Of a stretch of DNA of 64,000 bases, positions 11,055 through 21,240 are shown piece by piece. The first letter of the stretch is position 1, and the number at the start of each line of letters is the position of its first letter. Origin of the DNA: Ceratodon purpureus (Eukaryota; Streptophyta; Bryopsida; Pseudoditrichales; Ditrichaceae); the NCBI GenBank assembly GCA_014871385.1, contig CM026426.1:54053477-54117476 (forward strand), in the 5' to 3' direction. A program made the position numbers and the translations under genes. The notes under the pieces are model-generated. The model made no database searches. It was not told the DNA's origin and was given only the letters and a program-made list of their open reading frames with translations.

Positions 11055-11427
11055 GCGATGGGCGGAGAGCAGAGAAGAAAAAAATGAGACTATATTCCAA
11101 ATACAGAATATTTTTTACCAAAATTAGAAACTAAAAATAAAGAATCAAATATTGTTCAAACAAGAATTTTTTTAGAAAAATGTTGGAATTATAACGATGG
11201 ATCTAAAAAGCAACTTTCTCAGTGGTATATAACCTTGAGATATGGTCAACCTCTTTCTCTTATTCCACTGTTTCTTTGCAAGCTGGTCTCTATAGGAGCA
11301 CACAACGCCGTTCTAAGATTATAGAAGACGTTGGTGGTAATGTTCTTTCACTTGATGAAATTTTAGGCCCATTTCAACCATATCTAGAGGTTGAAAAACA
11401 ACAGGAGGTGGAAGTTTGCAGCTAGAA
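11055..11427 (+). other. Short open frame of unknown status upstream of F1 copy 2
   Basis: A 67-residue frame (11222-11425) reads STQRRSKIIEDVGGNVLSLD and LGPFQPYLEVEKQQE. It resembles a protein end but has no recognisable relative and no counterpart upstream of F1 copy 3 that I could find. The start of the region (11050-11085) carries GAGCGATGGGCGGAGAGCAG, similar to the GAGCGG words at 56.88 kb on the other strand. Confidence 0.25.
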
Positions 11428-12271
11428 GCTTGATGTGACGGGGGATGTCATTACGTGCAAAATAGGGTCTCCAAAAGCCCCCCTAAGCCTGCCCAAGTTA
11501 CGTGAACCCCCTGCCCAAAAGCACCTCTGCTGTTGGCAGCGGATGCCAGAATTGCTGCTCGCTCAGTTAAGAGGGTGTCTTTATGATAACGGGATGGGGT
11601 TGCGTGGGGGGGTCCGTGTACCTAGTGGCACCGAGGTGGCTCAGGTTTTTGGTGAACCACGACTCCCGGCATTTACTCACCTTGAAGCTCGAGTCAAATG
11701 AGAGATGAGAAGAGATTGGTGCCAATGGTTTCAAAATTCAAAGTTTGCTGCCACAACGGTAAGAAGCCATGAAGCTTGGCCGCGACTAGGTTGGTCTCCC
11801 CACCTGCAAATGGGATGAAGCAAAATTGGGTGCGTAGAATTTGAGTGTTGCAGAACTGAAGACCTCGTTCTATGGTAAAATTCAAGGAATTCAAGGAAAA
11901 GAGCGACAACTAAAACTCTGAGTAGTTTTTACGAATGTGCCCTGGCAGCAATGACGAATTCAAGCAGGAAGCATTGGAAGGGTGTTCTTGTAACTCCTAC
12001 TGCGGTGGACTGAAATTATACTGTAAGTGACGTTTTTTCTATGATATGTTCTGGTCGTGTTCCACAGTACTAGGGTAGATGATGTTCTTCAATTCATTTG
12101 CAATTTCCTTGAGTGTCTATGGTATAGAGTTTGGTTGCTGAAAACTATGGAGTTTTGGGTACTTGGCAATCATAAGAAGGTTTTACTTCATACTTGCGGT
12201 CCGTTCAAAGCCATTGAGAGCTTCAAGCACTCCTTTGGATTTTTGGACTCTCGATGGCAGCAAGAACATGG

Positions 12272-13345
12272 AAGCCACCTCCATTCAATCCTCTTAGGGA
12301 TTGCCTAGAAATCATATGCCATGGAGAGCGAGGTCTGTACGGATATGCACGCAGATTGGAGGTCGGTGATGAAGGAGGACCTACTCGGCGTGATTTGGAA
12401 ATACAATGGAGACATTTTGAAGAAGAACTATAGAAGGTCAGAGACGACATGGCTGGCAGCAGAGTGAGGCTTGACCATTACAGGGACATTGAGGATACAT
12501 GCATGCAGTTGCGGAATGAATTGGAGACTACTCGTGGCAAGATGAGCAGCATGGAGAGAAATCATGGCATGATGGTGCAGGGCTTGGAGACCGAAGTGCG
12601 TCGCTGGCAGCAAGAAAGTGAGCGCCTACAAGAGGGGGCCAACCCTTTTAAGGACACGCCTATGGGGATGCAACGTAGGGCTCGCTTGCTCAGGGAGATT
12701 TATGAGTTGAATCCTGGTTCGGGATGTGCGAAACGCAGGCTGAAGCTCATTAGAAGAGTGTTGCAACCGCATCTTGTGGATGCTGTCAACAATAACTACC
12801 TGATCAACCATGAGAAGGAGCGACTACATGGGGATAAAGCCTCCCAAATAAGAACTGCTTTAGCGTTAGCAAAGATAATATCTAGGCATGAAGGTCTAAT
12901 CCTCGCAACTCAACCATCTATGGAGCATGTGAAGACAAAGATTGCCGGCAACGTCCTCAAATCAATTGGGAAAAATGTAGGGCTGGGTAAAATTCTTGCT
13001 GCCTGCGACTAAGCAGGGGTGTTCCATCAAGGCTATGGTGCTATTTACTAAGCCGTGAAGGATTTAATTCGGGCTTTGACCAAGGATTTGAAATCCAACA
13101 TACTACCAAGCCCCTACCACGCAAGATTGCTTTAGCAAGAGCTGAATGCGAACTTGCCACAGTTTATTGGCCAGTACTACCACGTTGAAGGAAGAATGGA
13201 GCTGCCAACAGTGTCAAAGAAAACCAAGAAACACAAGGAGCTGCGAAAAGATGTAGTCTTGGATGAAATGAATTCATTATTCACTGACCTTGAGGTCGTC
13301 CAATAAAGCATGGTCATCTTTTATGGCATCATGGAATCATGTATG
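12272..13345 (+). pseudogene. F1 copy 2: N-terminal half
   Basis: One frame runs from KPPPFNPLRDCLEIICHGERGLYGYARRL through a coiled coil (DIEDTCMQLRNELETTRGKM, then GLETEVRRWQQESERLQEG), PMGMQRRARLLREIYELNPGS, a basic segment (AKRRLKLIRRVLQ), ASQIRTALALAKIISRHEG, LATQPSMEHV, KILAACD, then ILPSPYHARLL, ELNANLPQFIGQYYHVEG and SLFTDLEVVQ...SMVIFYGI. Every block has a partner in copy 3. Only the part at 12449-13012 is uninterrupted (187 residues). Two GCTGGCAGC words lie in it, at 12452 and 12603, in different codon phases. Confidence 0.7.
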
Positions 13346-13490
13346 GATCCTCTTCCGATCATGTTAGTGCCTCACTGATTGTCTGTTTGGTGTCAGGAGC
13401 GGCATTGAGCGTGGACAACAAATATAGCTATTATTTATTGCATCAGACAGTCATTCTCACTTTCAAAAATTTTGCAGAGTTGGAAGGGAC
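13346..13490 (+). other. F1 copy 2: probable intron (boundaries unsure)
   Basis: The coding frame changes between SMVIFYGIMESC (before) and LEGTPLIFVHKLDKAEIVNGK (after). Copy 3 changes frame at the same place, between FYRITEEG and LRGALLVFVIKLDESEIVNGK. Several GT donors and AG acceptors fit; spans of about 110-150 bp restore the frame in both copies. The exact sites cannot be fixed by eye. Confidence 0.45.
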
Positions 13491-13548
13491 TCCGCTAATC
13501 TTTGTCCACAAACTGGACAAGGCGGAGATTGTGAACGGAAAAAAAATT

Positions 13549-14557
13549 TGAACGTGTCAGCATCACGTTGATGAACAGGGCATTGGACGCTGACATTCAG
13601 ATGGACCACGAGAGGTACTTCTCAGTACAATCCAAGCAAGAAATTTGGCCAGTTGCCACATTCCAGGTCGAGAAGGAGTCCTACGATGTTCTGTCGTGAA
13701 TATTTAAAAAATTGAACTTACTAGCTGTGATTGCAGAACAGTCAAATGGCTAGAGACTAAAAGTCCCCTGAGTTGGTGAATTCTTTGTGGAGTGGCACCT
13801 TGCAGCAGACATGAAGACAATTAAGTGCATGTATGAGCTTCAGGCTGGGCTTGCATGTGTAATGAACTGCATATACTGCGACCAAAAGAGGATTAAGCCC
13901 ACACTGGGGACAGTAAGTCAAGCAGATGCTGCCATCAAAAGCCGTGGTAAAGCAAATTGGGTGGGAGGACTATTTTCGAGCACCGTACGAGAAGAACCTT
14001 GTGACATGACATCGTCTACTAGGTGGAGGCCTATCCTGCCAATTCCTTTGTGCAGAGTGCACATTTTTACACTGCATGTCCAAGTTTGATTGACAGAGAA
14101 GGTTGTGCACATGCATATCATGTACATTTGGAACATACAAGATCAAAGACTTAGGGCTACTGCAATAGAACAGATGGAGAATTTGTTGTCCGCGATTGGA
14201 GCTCATGGTGGAAACGTGGAGATTAGGAGGGACCCAAAGCTCAGTGGCAACACCGGAAACGTGTCACAGAAACCATCTTTCAGTGGTGTTGTTGCCAGTA
14301 GATTTTTTAGGCGAAGCGTTTGGTCTGGCAACGATAAGGCTTGGAAAGATATTTGTCAAGCTCAGAATAATAATACCGGCAATGGAGCTGCCTGCATTGC
14401 AAAGGCTCAGGTGTGGCAAGTCTTTGAAGAGGTCCTACCATATTTGATTGGATGGGTGTTGACAGGAGAGCAAAGTATGCAGTTCAAACAAAAGATACAA
14501 AAGTGGGGAATGGCATACTTAAAGGCCTTCGGGGAGGAGCATGTTACTCACTACATG
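13549..14557 (+). pseudogene. F1 copy 2: DDE-like core
   Basis: Reads FERVSITLMNRALDADIQMD, YFSVQSKQEIWPVATFQVEK, VEWHLAADMKTIKCMYELQ, a C-I-Y-C pair, WVGGLFSSTVREEP, RWRPILPIPLCRVHIFTLH, VHMHIMYIWNI, then WSGNDKAWKDICQAQ, AKAQVWQVFEEVLPYLIGWVL and AFGEEHVTHYM at the intron. The Asp of AADMK and the following C-x2-C are also in copy 1. The frame is shared throughout but interrupted by a handful of stops, plus an extra base in an A run near 13.54 kb at its start. It is about 100 residues longer at the C-terminal side than the uninterrupted copy 1 core. Confidence 0.7.
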
Positions 14558-14659
14558 GTTTGTTCTTCGATTTGTCTGTTGATGCTTCCGGTCTTTCTTC
14601 AGGGGCCGCTTACTTTTACCTCCGCAAGTGGCTTTTAACTTCTTTCTTCTTGGTGACAG
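14558..14659 (+). other. F1 copy 2: conserved phase-0 intron (102 bp)
   Basis: The donor GTTTGTTCTT follows THYM, and the acceptor TTCTTCTTGGTGACAG precedes CATGTACTTGTG (HVLV). The position is identical to the copy 1 intron. A frame reading through it exists but ends inside, so the spliced reading is preferred. Confidence 0.75.
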
Positions 14660-15058
14660 CATGTACTTGTGAGGCACTCTTCTTGGTTTATGGATCACTA
14701 TGGGAGCCTAGGAGTCTGGAGTTGCCAAGGTATGGAGAAATCACACCATCAAGGGAAGGCGGCACATGAAGCACATACAGCCCATAGTGGTGGGAAAGCC
14801 CGTACTAGTGCAATTCTGCAACAATTCGAGCATTGGTACCAAAACATACAACATCGATATAGCAAGAAATTGGAGATCCAGGGATTTGTAGCTGACCCAG
14901 TTGACGAACCAAGGGCCATAGCGGCATCTAGGAGACGCGAGCGGTGGCATCAATCAAGTGCTGCCAACACCTGCGAGGAATTGAGGTCAATGAGGAGGCG
15001 TGTTGGGAGAGCATTGTTATTGAAGAAGTTGTGGAAGGTGGAGGAGAAGGTTTTGTAG
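14660..15058 (+). CDS. F1 copy 2: GMEKSHH exon
   Basis: Reads HVLVRHSSWFMDHYGSLGVW, SCQGMEKSHHQGKAAHEAHT, AHSGG, ILQQFEHWYQNIQHRYSKKL and a basic end (SRRRERWHQ). GMEK-SHH with HTAHSGG is the best-conserved C-terminal signature of the family. The frame stays open to 15058. An alternative frame from about 14.94 kb leads into the acidic tail, so a frameshift or a further splice event is likely near 14.95-15.05 kb. Confidence 0.65.
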   Translation, partial: HVLVRHSSWFMDHYGSLGVWSCQGMEKSHHQGKAAHEAHTAHSGGKARTSAILQQFEHWYQNIQHRYSKKLEIQGFVADPVDEPRAIAASRRRERWHQSSAANTCEELRSMRRRVGRALLLKKLWKVEEKVL

Positions 15059-15228
15059 AAGAAGAGCCGAAATGGAATGCCAATAGGGACATGGTTGGAA
15101 GTGGAGGCGAGGAAGATGACCAGAAGGACGCTGCTGTGAACGATGTTGACATCAAGGATGCAGGCAATGATGCTGCTGGGGAGGATGTTGCCCTCGATGT
15201 CGACTGTGAACATGCTAACAGCGACTAG
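14944..15228 (+). CDS. F1 copy 2: acidic C-terminal tail
   Basis: This frame gives EEVVEGGGEGFVEEEPKWN, GSGGEEDDQKDAAVNDVDIK and AGEDVALDVDCEHANSD before the stop. Such an acidic end parallels the Glu/Ser-rich tail of copy 1. It overlaps the previous exon in another frame. Acidic tails occur in many nuclear proteins; no specific role is claimed. Confidence 0.45.
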   Translation: MASIKCCQHLRGIEVNEEACWESIVIEEVVEGGGEGFVEEEPKWNANRDMVGSGGEEDDQKDAAVNDVDIKDAGNDAAGEDVALDVDCEHANSD

Positions 15229-15950
15229 GGGGCTGAGAGCCTAAGGCACTGTTGATAATTTCCCTCTAGATATACACTTTTTTGTAGAAGGATGATGTTA
15301 TAGAGAATTTATATCTTTCATTTGAACTGTATTATGTAAAGAGTATACTGAAGCGAACAGTTTCATGGACGCTGAAATTGTCGTCTAATATATACTTTGT
15401 TTTTGAAAACAAAAATGAAAAAAGAAACATTTAGGCAATACACTTTCAAAATTTAAGAGATGTGCGAATACATAGTCAAAGATACATTGTCCATACTCAG
15501 GCAAATAAGACTGGAATTCTTTTCTAGAGATCTTACATTTCGAATATCATGTTTAAATTTAAAAAAATATGGTCGTAATTTATTGAAATAGTTATTACAG
15601 GAATGCAAATTTCAAACTTTAAATCATGTTCTCTTATAAAGTAATCTTGCTTTCAAATTCAATTATCTTAATTTTGGATCATATATCATTATTTAATAAG
15701 TTTTTTCATTTCATATTTCTTAGTGTTTTCTACAAGATCTTAGTGGCACGTTTTATCATTTCTGAATTGAATTTTCTTATTTTTGATTTTCGTATTTATA
15801 TTTAAATCTTTGAATTTTATATCTCACAATGTATACTTTAAGACCTTTAGAGGGAAGTAGAATAGCCTAAATCTTACTAATTTGATTTGGTTTGTTTTAA
15901 TTTATATTAATAAATATACTCTACAAGACCGAGACGAGGAGAGAAACTCA
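15229..15950. other. AT-rich spacer
   Basis: No gene seen. AT-rich, with no clear repeat structure before about 15.95 kb. Confidence 0.5.
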
Positions 15951-16205
15951 TTAATAATTATTCCTTTGTAGATTTATTTTAGAGGTCTTTCATGGATTTT
16001 TATTCTTTTTATTTTCATTTGGTTTTTATTATGACTTCAATTTATTTTTTTAATTCCAATTTAAGACAGTATTCTTATCGTTCATCATTTTAGGTTTTGT
16101 TTTGTTTTGGTTTTTATTATGTTGTAATGTTATTTTATTTTTTGGGTTTTTTTATCAATTTTTATTTTTATTTAACTTTTCCCAATTTCTTTAAATTGTT
16201 TTCTG
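15951..16205 (+). repeat. Dispersed AT-rich repeat, copy 1 (partner at 22.6-22.8 kb)
   Basis: Shares an ordered series of words with 22640-22790: TTCCAATTT..., TTATCnTTnATCAT, GGTTTTTATTATGTT, then AACTTTTCCCA...TCTTTAAATT. Order and orientation agree, so these are two copies of one dispersed repeat and not chance AT-richness. Its class is unknown. Confidence 0.5.
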
Positions 16206-17140
16206 AATTTACTGCCTCAATCGCTTTGTTCACAGTTACAAGACCCGATCTTGTAAGATTACAAGCTCCACTATGGACAATTTTCCATACAAACTCTATT
16301 AGGTTCAACAGGTCCTGGGACCTTCATTAGGAGAAATTTGGGGTCTCAAAGGGGCCCTCTAAGGTAGCCCGTGGTGGAGGACCTACTGCCCTTATACTCA
16401 GCCAAGTCAGGGCCACCGAGCACTCCTCCCCATTTTTCCATGTCGTAGCCCGCTTACTAAGACATTCCGCATTGCGCACCTCCAATCCTAGAAGTAGACG
16501 GAGTACATAGAACCCCTGACCCTTTGTTCAAAAGACTCTTTGCCATTAATACGACACCAAATATCCCTACTGACACAAGCAGGTATATATGTGTAATCTC
16601 CTAATCGAGAGCCAAAAGATTAGGAGATATCACTTCCAAATCCCTTCAAAATTTGTTTGGTGGTACTTTTTATTCATACAATACGTAATATCCCACTTCA
16701 ATGTAATGAAATGCTCCTCGAATTCATGAGCTTAGCATAGATTGGACTATCACTTCTTCTGATAGTGCCATTGATGACAAATAATTAGAAGTTTTTGGAT
16801 AGTCTACATTAACTGCATAATATGTATTATACATTTAATCTCAAGTATATTGTGAGCGTTTTGATGACAAATTTTCAAGTTCAAAAATAGATGTACATTG
16901 AAGTCAATCCTTTGGCATGCATAAGGAGAAGAGAATGCCAATTTCCAAAAACAATTATGCGATGCCTTCAGGGTTGTCATAACAGACGGATATGGGCAAA
17001 ATTTCCGGACACGGACGGACGGACGGACGGATGGACGGACCGGTCGGTCTTGGGAGAAAATCGGACATTGAGGGGAGAGGGAAAATTACTAGGTTAGTTT
17101 TTTTTCTTTACAACTTACCAAAAGGTAAAACGTATTGACC
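16206..17140. other. Gene-free stretch with small repeats
   Basis: No gene supported. It contains a 7 bp inverted repeat CTTGTAA-GA-TTACAAG (16250-16265), a 25 bp sequence shared with 21668-21692 (core ACAATACGTAATATCCCACT at 16673-16697), and a GGAC tetranucleotide tract (17013-17040). The GGAC tract and its flank CGGACCGGTCGGTCTT resemble 21391-21420. Confidence 0.5.
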
Positions 17141-17187
17141 TTGTCGGGTTCCTGGATTTCTCTAGTGAAGTGAGAGGGAATATCCAT

Positions 17188-17946
17188 TTATTCCGTTTCG
17201 GGTGTTAAGCTAGCTAGGTGGATCTCTGCCAAGGGCACCAAGTCGGGATCTGCTTGAAATATTAAGGCCTCTTGTTCCTGGGACAGGCCTTGTAGCCAAC
17301 TGGTGCCTGCGTGGTTCCTGATCAGACTAGCTTTAGCGCGAGTGACGCAACTGTCTATCGGGATGACTATGGTCCTTCCATGTCGGTGAATACGTATCTG
17401 ATTTCGTGACCAGTCATGGACGGCGTCCATGTCTCGCAACCATGGGCGTCCTAAAATAACGGGGAAATTGCTTCTATCCGACATTTCGATAATGACGAAG
17501 GTTGCCGGCGTTGTCACCCCATGTGTAGTGATGGCTACTGAAGGGAAGATGCCTAATGGTGTGACTGGGGCGTCGTTGGCCATTCGTAGAATAAATTGAG
17601 CTGCTTTGGGAAAGGGTAGCCCCAAATTCTCACGAAGTTTGTTACTCATGACATTTACACCTGAACCGCCATCTACCAGTACATTGGATAGTTCATATTG
17701 TCCCAACTGCATTCAAATGACTACGGCGTTTGGGTCGAGTGTTGTCGTGTTAACTTCTACAGTTATGGGTTCTTTAGGTAGACATGGTAATGTCGCCTGC
17801 TGCAAGTAACGCTGAAGTTCAAGACTTAATTGGAGCAGTTTTGATAATGTGATGGTGACACTAGTGTTGTCAATAATGTGTGATATATTAGGTTGACTAG
17901 GGGCGACCTCGAGTTCTTCCTGGAGACCCTGTCGGATCTGCTGCAA
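17188..17946 (-). mobile_element. G2 protease region
   Basis: Carries the retropepsin signature VLVDGGSGVNVMSN, followed by FPVILGRPWLRDMDAVHDWSR, the usual Ty3/gypsy protease layout. The same wording occurs in G3 and G5. A short spacer upstream (ITLSKLLQLSLEL) is also shared. It acted in processing of the element polyprotein. Confidence 0.8.
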
Positions 17947-18027
17947 CCTATCCCAATGGTTGGGTGGAAACGGTTTTCGGTGTTCTACAACATGCTCAGC
18001 CGGTTTTGGATTTTCCTTGGCTTTGGA

Positions 18028-19000
18028 TCATGTGGTCACAGCGGCTGCTGTGATTGCGGCGACTATGGCTTCTCTTCTAGATACCTCAGTGAGTGTGACG
18101 CCCCCTCGCCGTGGTGGCGTAGTTCTCTGGGTGTCGGGTGTGGGTATGTTGGCTGTTGAGGATGCGGCTGCCCATCGCTGTCCTAGGATAGGACATTGGC
18201 CACGTCTATGGTGGAGAGAACCGCACTCCCAGCACGCGTCGTTTCTGCTTGGTTGAAATGCATCGATGTTAATCTCTTCGGCCTGCATGGCTGCCATGGT
18301 CGGTCTAGGACGTCGAGGTTCATCGCCCCGTGTTGGAGTTCCGGCAAACCAGCATCTGCCCCCATGAATTTTCCCACAAGTATTGCAAGGTCCCGTGGAT
18401 ATTCTAGTGTCAGTCCGGGATATAGGTAAAGGTAGCAATGGTGTTTGTAATCTATGTAATGCTCCTAACTCCCAATGGATGTCATTGGCGGCATTGAGTA
18501 TATCTTGCAAAGTTTCACGCCTCGGAAAACTATACCTTGTTGAATCCATGGCAACAGTCCTTTTTTGAACCACTCACACAAGTAGGCTTCCTTAGGCTTC
18601 TGATTGAGTTTGTCTGCAAGCTGTTTAAATCTATCGTAAAATTTGTCCACGGGTTCCTCTTTTTCTTGCGCAATGCTTCCTAGAGCTCTAAGTATTTCAG
18701 AACTTGTTTTTAGTTTCCGAAATTTGTGCAAAAAACTAATTTCCATCTCTTTCCAAGTAGAATGTGGATGGTCGGTTTCAAAGTCAATATACCAGTTGAT
18801 TAGGTTTCCCTGAAGGGTGGTACCAAAGATGTTCTGGAGGTCGGCGATGTGAGTGATGCCATTGGTCTTGGCTATGACCCTGAATCGCCTAATGTGCCAA
18901 TCTGGGTCGCTAGAGTCGTCAAATACAGGGTAGGGGATTTTCGGGAGCTTAGGATCGCTATCCTGATTTCCGAGGCTGCGTGATGTAGCCGCCGTGGGAT
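18028..19000 (-). mobile_element. G2 gag region with two zinc knuckles
   Basis: Shows the capsid-like segment (EPVDKFYDRFKQLADKLNQ, then CEWFKKGLLPWIQQGI) and two CCHC-type knuckles (CNTCGKIHGGRC and CWECGSLHHRRGQC). Both knuckles recur in G3 and G5 at the same spacing, with a basic PRRGGVTLTEV motif after them. Nucleocapsid-type RNA binding is known for such knuckles. Confidence 0.75.
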
Positions 19001-19336
19001 TTCCCCTAGGTATAGTGTCTGATCTTAGTGCTTCCAGAGGTGCCTGAGAAGCTTGGCCGTCATTATCCTGGGGTGACGTTTCTGGGGTGCGGCTTGTTTG
19101 TATGTTCTGGTATTGGGCACTTCATTGCTCAAGTTTTGCATTGGTGGCTTCGTTTTTGGCGACAAGGTTTGTCATCAGTTGCTGCATCTATTGAAGGAAT
19201 TCGTTGGTTCCCTCAGGGTCGTCTTGTACCGTTGTTTCTTTGACGTCATTGTTTCAGGCTGCCTCTGCGACTACTTTTTTTGGGCGGCATGCTTTTGGAT
19301 TAGAAAATCTGTAGTCCTTGCCGCTCAAACTTCCAT

Positions 19337-19356
19337 CCCCAGCATGGTCGCCAAAA
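19337..19356 (-). other. G2 primer binding site
   Basis: On the minus strand TTGGCGACCATGCTGGGGAT follows the LTR end by a few bases. Its start matches the sites of G3 and G5. TTGGCG-type sites are common in the plant Athila/Tat branch. Confidence 0.65.
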
Positions 19357-20054
19357 TATTAGCTTGGAATCTTTGGATGGAGAGGTGAGCAAAGCAAAGG
19401 CACTAGTGCACTCAGGATGGTGGAGAAGAAGTTTGGAGAGGTCAATGAAGGCAAGTTGGGAGTAGGGGAGTCGTTAGGGAGCCTAAGACGTCCCTGGTCC
19501 CTGTATTTGGACGTCAATCGCTTAGGGTTAGGACAACCAGAGAGAAGGGAGATAGAGTTTTCCATATTCTTTGTGTATAGTCCTTGGAGGCAGAGGAGGT
19601 GTCTCCGTATCAACTTTGGGTGTCCTTGGTGAGAGTATAGAGGAAGTAGACTTGATACAGTCAGAAAGAGAACATTGCAAAGTGCCGTATTAGTGGAGAC
19701 AGATTAGGTGATTCACAGAATAATGCGGGAGAGGAGAGGAGGTTAGAGTGAGTGTCAAGCATACAAAAAAACCATAACCACAAGGTGTTGTAGGCAACTT
19801 CACCTAGTATTACAGCAGAGTCATAGAGCAACCAGTGCGTACAAAAGAGCAAACGGTGTCAAGTCTCAAGACCAGAGTTGACAAAGACAAAGGTCGACAC
19901 GGCTATGACAAAATTACTGGAACTACCTTCTCTAGTGCCTACTAGTATATTTATACTATCCTAGCTGCCTCTGGAACTGAGAGTTGTCTCGCTGTCGTCT
20001 CCATCCCTTGGCCGCCCTAACTGTTAGTCTTCAGCTGCTTTTTCTAGGGCAACA
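19357..20054 (-). repeat. G2 5' LTR (about 698 bp)
   Basis: Begins TGTTGCCC on the minus strand and ends directly before the primer site. A TATA-like box (TATAAATA, minus strand at 19948-19955) fits the U3 promoter. No second LTR is present. Confidence 0.65.
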
Positions 20055-20059
20055 AAGAG

Positions 20060-20530
20060 AAAGTGAAAAATATAAAATCAAAAGTATGGATAGGAAGAAG
20101 GTTGGAAGAGAAAAAAAATAAAAAAAAATTATAAAGGAAGTATACTAGAAACAAACAATGAATTAACATAGAATTAAAAATAAATGGAAGAGATTGAAAA
20201 AAAAAAAAAAAAACTAACATTAAAATTGGAAGAGAAAGGGGATATTATAAAATCAATAGCATGGGATGGAAGAAGGTTGGAAGAGAAATAAATATTTGAA
20301 TAATCAATCGATTTAGTACGGAAGAAACAAACAATGCTCTTACATAGAATTAAAAATAAATGGAAGAGTTAAAAAAAATAAAAAAATATTAATATTCGAA
20401 GAAAAAGGGGAAAATAAAATAAAATAGTATAGAATGGAACAAGGTTGGAAGAGAAATAATTAAATGAATCAACATAGAGGAAAGTATGCACAAAAAATTA
20501 AGAGATGAAATATTAATATTGGAAGAGAAA
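20060..20530 (+). repeat. Degenerate tandem repeat, about 170-180 bp unit, three copies
   Basis: The words GAAGGTTGGAAGAGAAA, AACATAGAATTAAAAATAAATGG and GGAAGAGAAAGGGGATA recur in the same order at about 20.10, 20.27 and 20.44 kb. The third unit is shorter and forms the first codons of the small ORF at 20486. Confidence 0.6.
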
Positions 20531-20797
20531 GGGGATAATATAAAATTTAGAGTTCCGAGGATGGAGCAATCTAATGCATTTCCGGTAGGCTATTTGGCAA
20601 AGATGATATGGAAGGACGAACAATGCCCAGACCTCTTCAAGGATACAATGTCAATGATTGCATTCTCAACGAAGTTGAATGGCTTGCTTAACAAAGACCC
20701 TACGATGAAGCTATCACTTGCAAGAGTTGTGGATGATATGATGAGTCCCCCTTACAACTTCAAAGCTCCCGATAGTTGTTTTAGAAGCACATTGTAG
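20486..20797 (+). CDS. Hypothetical protein, 103 residues
   Basis: Open frame starting MHKKLRDEILILEEKGDNIK and continuing FPVGYLAKMIWKDEQCPDLF, LLNKDPTMKLSLARVVDDMM, YNFKAPDSCF. Not recognised. The first 20 or so residues come from the tandem repeat, while the rest has balanced composition and looks coding. No promoter was identified. It could be the last exon of a decayed gene. Confidence 0.35.
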   Translation: MHKKLRDEILILEEKGDNIKFRVPRMEQSNAFPVGYLAKMIWKDEQCPDLFKDTMSMIAFSTKLNGLLNKDPTMKLSLARVVDDMMSPPYNFKAPDSCFRSTL

Positions 20798-20984
20798 TAC
20801 CATAGTGAATTGCATATGTAACATTTTAATTGCCTATATGGCTTTGTTTGCACGTTTGCAAAATCGTAATAAATCTTTTTTTGACGACTATGTACTCTTG
20901 TGGAGAATAAAATTATATTGTTGTTTTTGTAATGGAACGGAAAAAAATAAAATATCAAGTGTATGACCCGTTGACCAGAATCAC

Positions 20985-21240
20985 CCTAAACCTAGAACCT
21001 CGTGCCCCTTCTCTTAGAAGCTTTGGCCTCCCTTCATAGAAGCTCTGCCCCCCCCCCCCCCAGAAGCTTGCCCCCCCCCCTCCCCTCCAAAAAACTCGCG
21101 CCCCTCCCCTCCAAGAAGCTCGCGCCCCCCCCCAAGAAGCTCTGGCCCCCCCTCCCAGAAGCTCTGGCCTCTCCCTTGGAGCTCGCACCCTCCGCCAGAA
21201 GCTCGCGCCTCCCTCCTCCCAGTCGTTGGCGCCCTATCTC
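20985..21240 (+). repeat. C-rich minisatellite (AGAAGCTC + C-run)
   Basis: About ten units of AGAAGCTC/TT followed by GC, GG or a run of C, spaced about 18-30 bp (for example AAGAAGCTCGCGCCCCCCCC). Long C runs lie at 21051-21061 and nearby. Open frames on both strands here are by-products of the repeat. Confidence 0.7.

Larger units (their letters stand above)
11428..15228 (+). pseudogene. F1 family copy 2 (multi-exon DDE-transposase-like gene)
   Basis: Overall entry for the most complete F1 copy. In order: KLDVTGDVITCKIGSPKAP (11.43 kb); an upstream block with TTTGCTGCCACAACGGT; ICHGERGLYGY and a coiled coil (12.27-12.64 kb); a helical middle (12.65-13.3 kb); a frame change at about 13.35-13.49 kb best explained by an intron; the core (13.55-14.56 kb); a clear 102 bp intron; the GMEKSHH exon (14.66-15.06 kb); an acidic tail (to 15.23 kb). 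About eight in-frame stops, mostly at codons where a sister copy has Gln, Trp or Arg, show that it is decayed, yet long stretches remain readable. The left neighbour is the G1 relic. Function is inferred as transposase-like. Confidence 0.75.
17141..20054 (-). mobile_element. G2: partial Ty3/gypsy element (5' LTR, gag, protease)
   Basis: Minus-strand gypsy element of the same family as G3 and G5. Parts from its 5' end: LTR (20054-19357), primer site, gag with two zinc knuckles (about 19.0-18.05 kb), and aspartic protease (about 17.95-17.19 kb). No polymerase or 3' LTR is present in the window. It is broken, with about five interruptions, and cannot be dated because there is no LTR pair. Its 5' flank is the tandem repeat at 20.06-20.53 kb. 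Confidence 0.85.

Noticed and set aside
13363-13396. A 34 bp intron in F1 copy 2 (and 40 bp in copy 3) suggested by aligned GT and TGTCAG words
   Set aside because: Too short for plant splicing, and it does not restore the frame; a longer intron with another acceptor fits better.
14558-14638. Read-through end of the F1 copy 2 core (CSSICLLMLPVFLQGP)
   Set aside because: This is intron sequence; copy 1 has an unrelated sequence in the same place between the same two codons.
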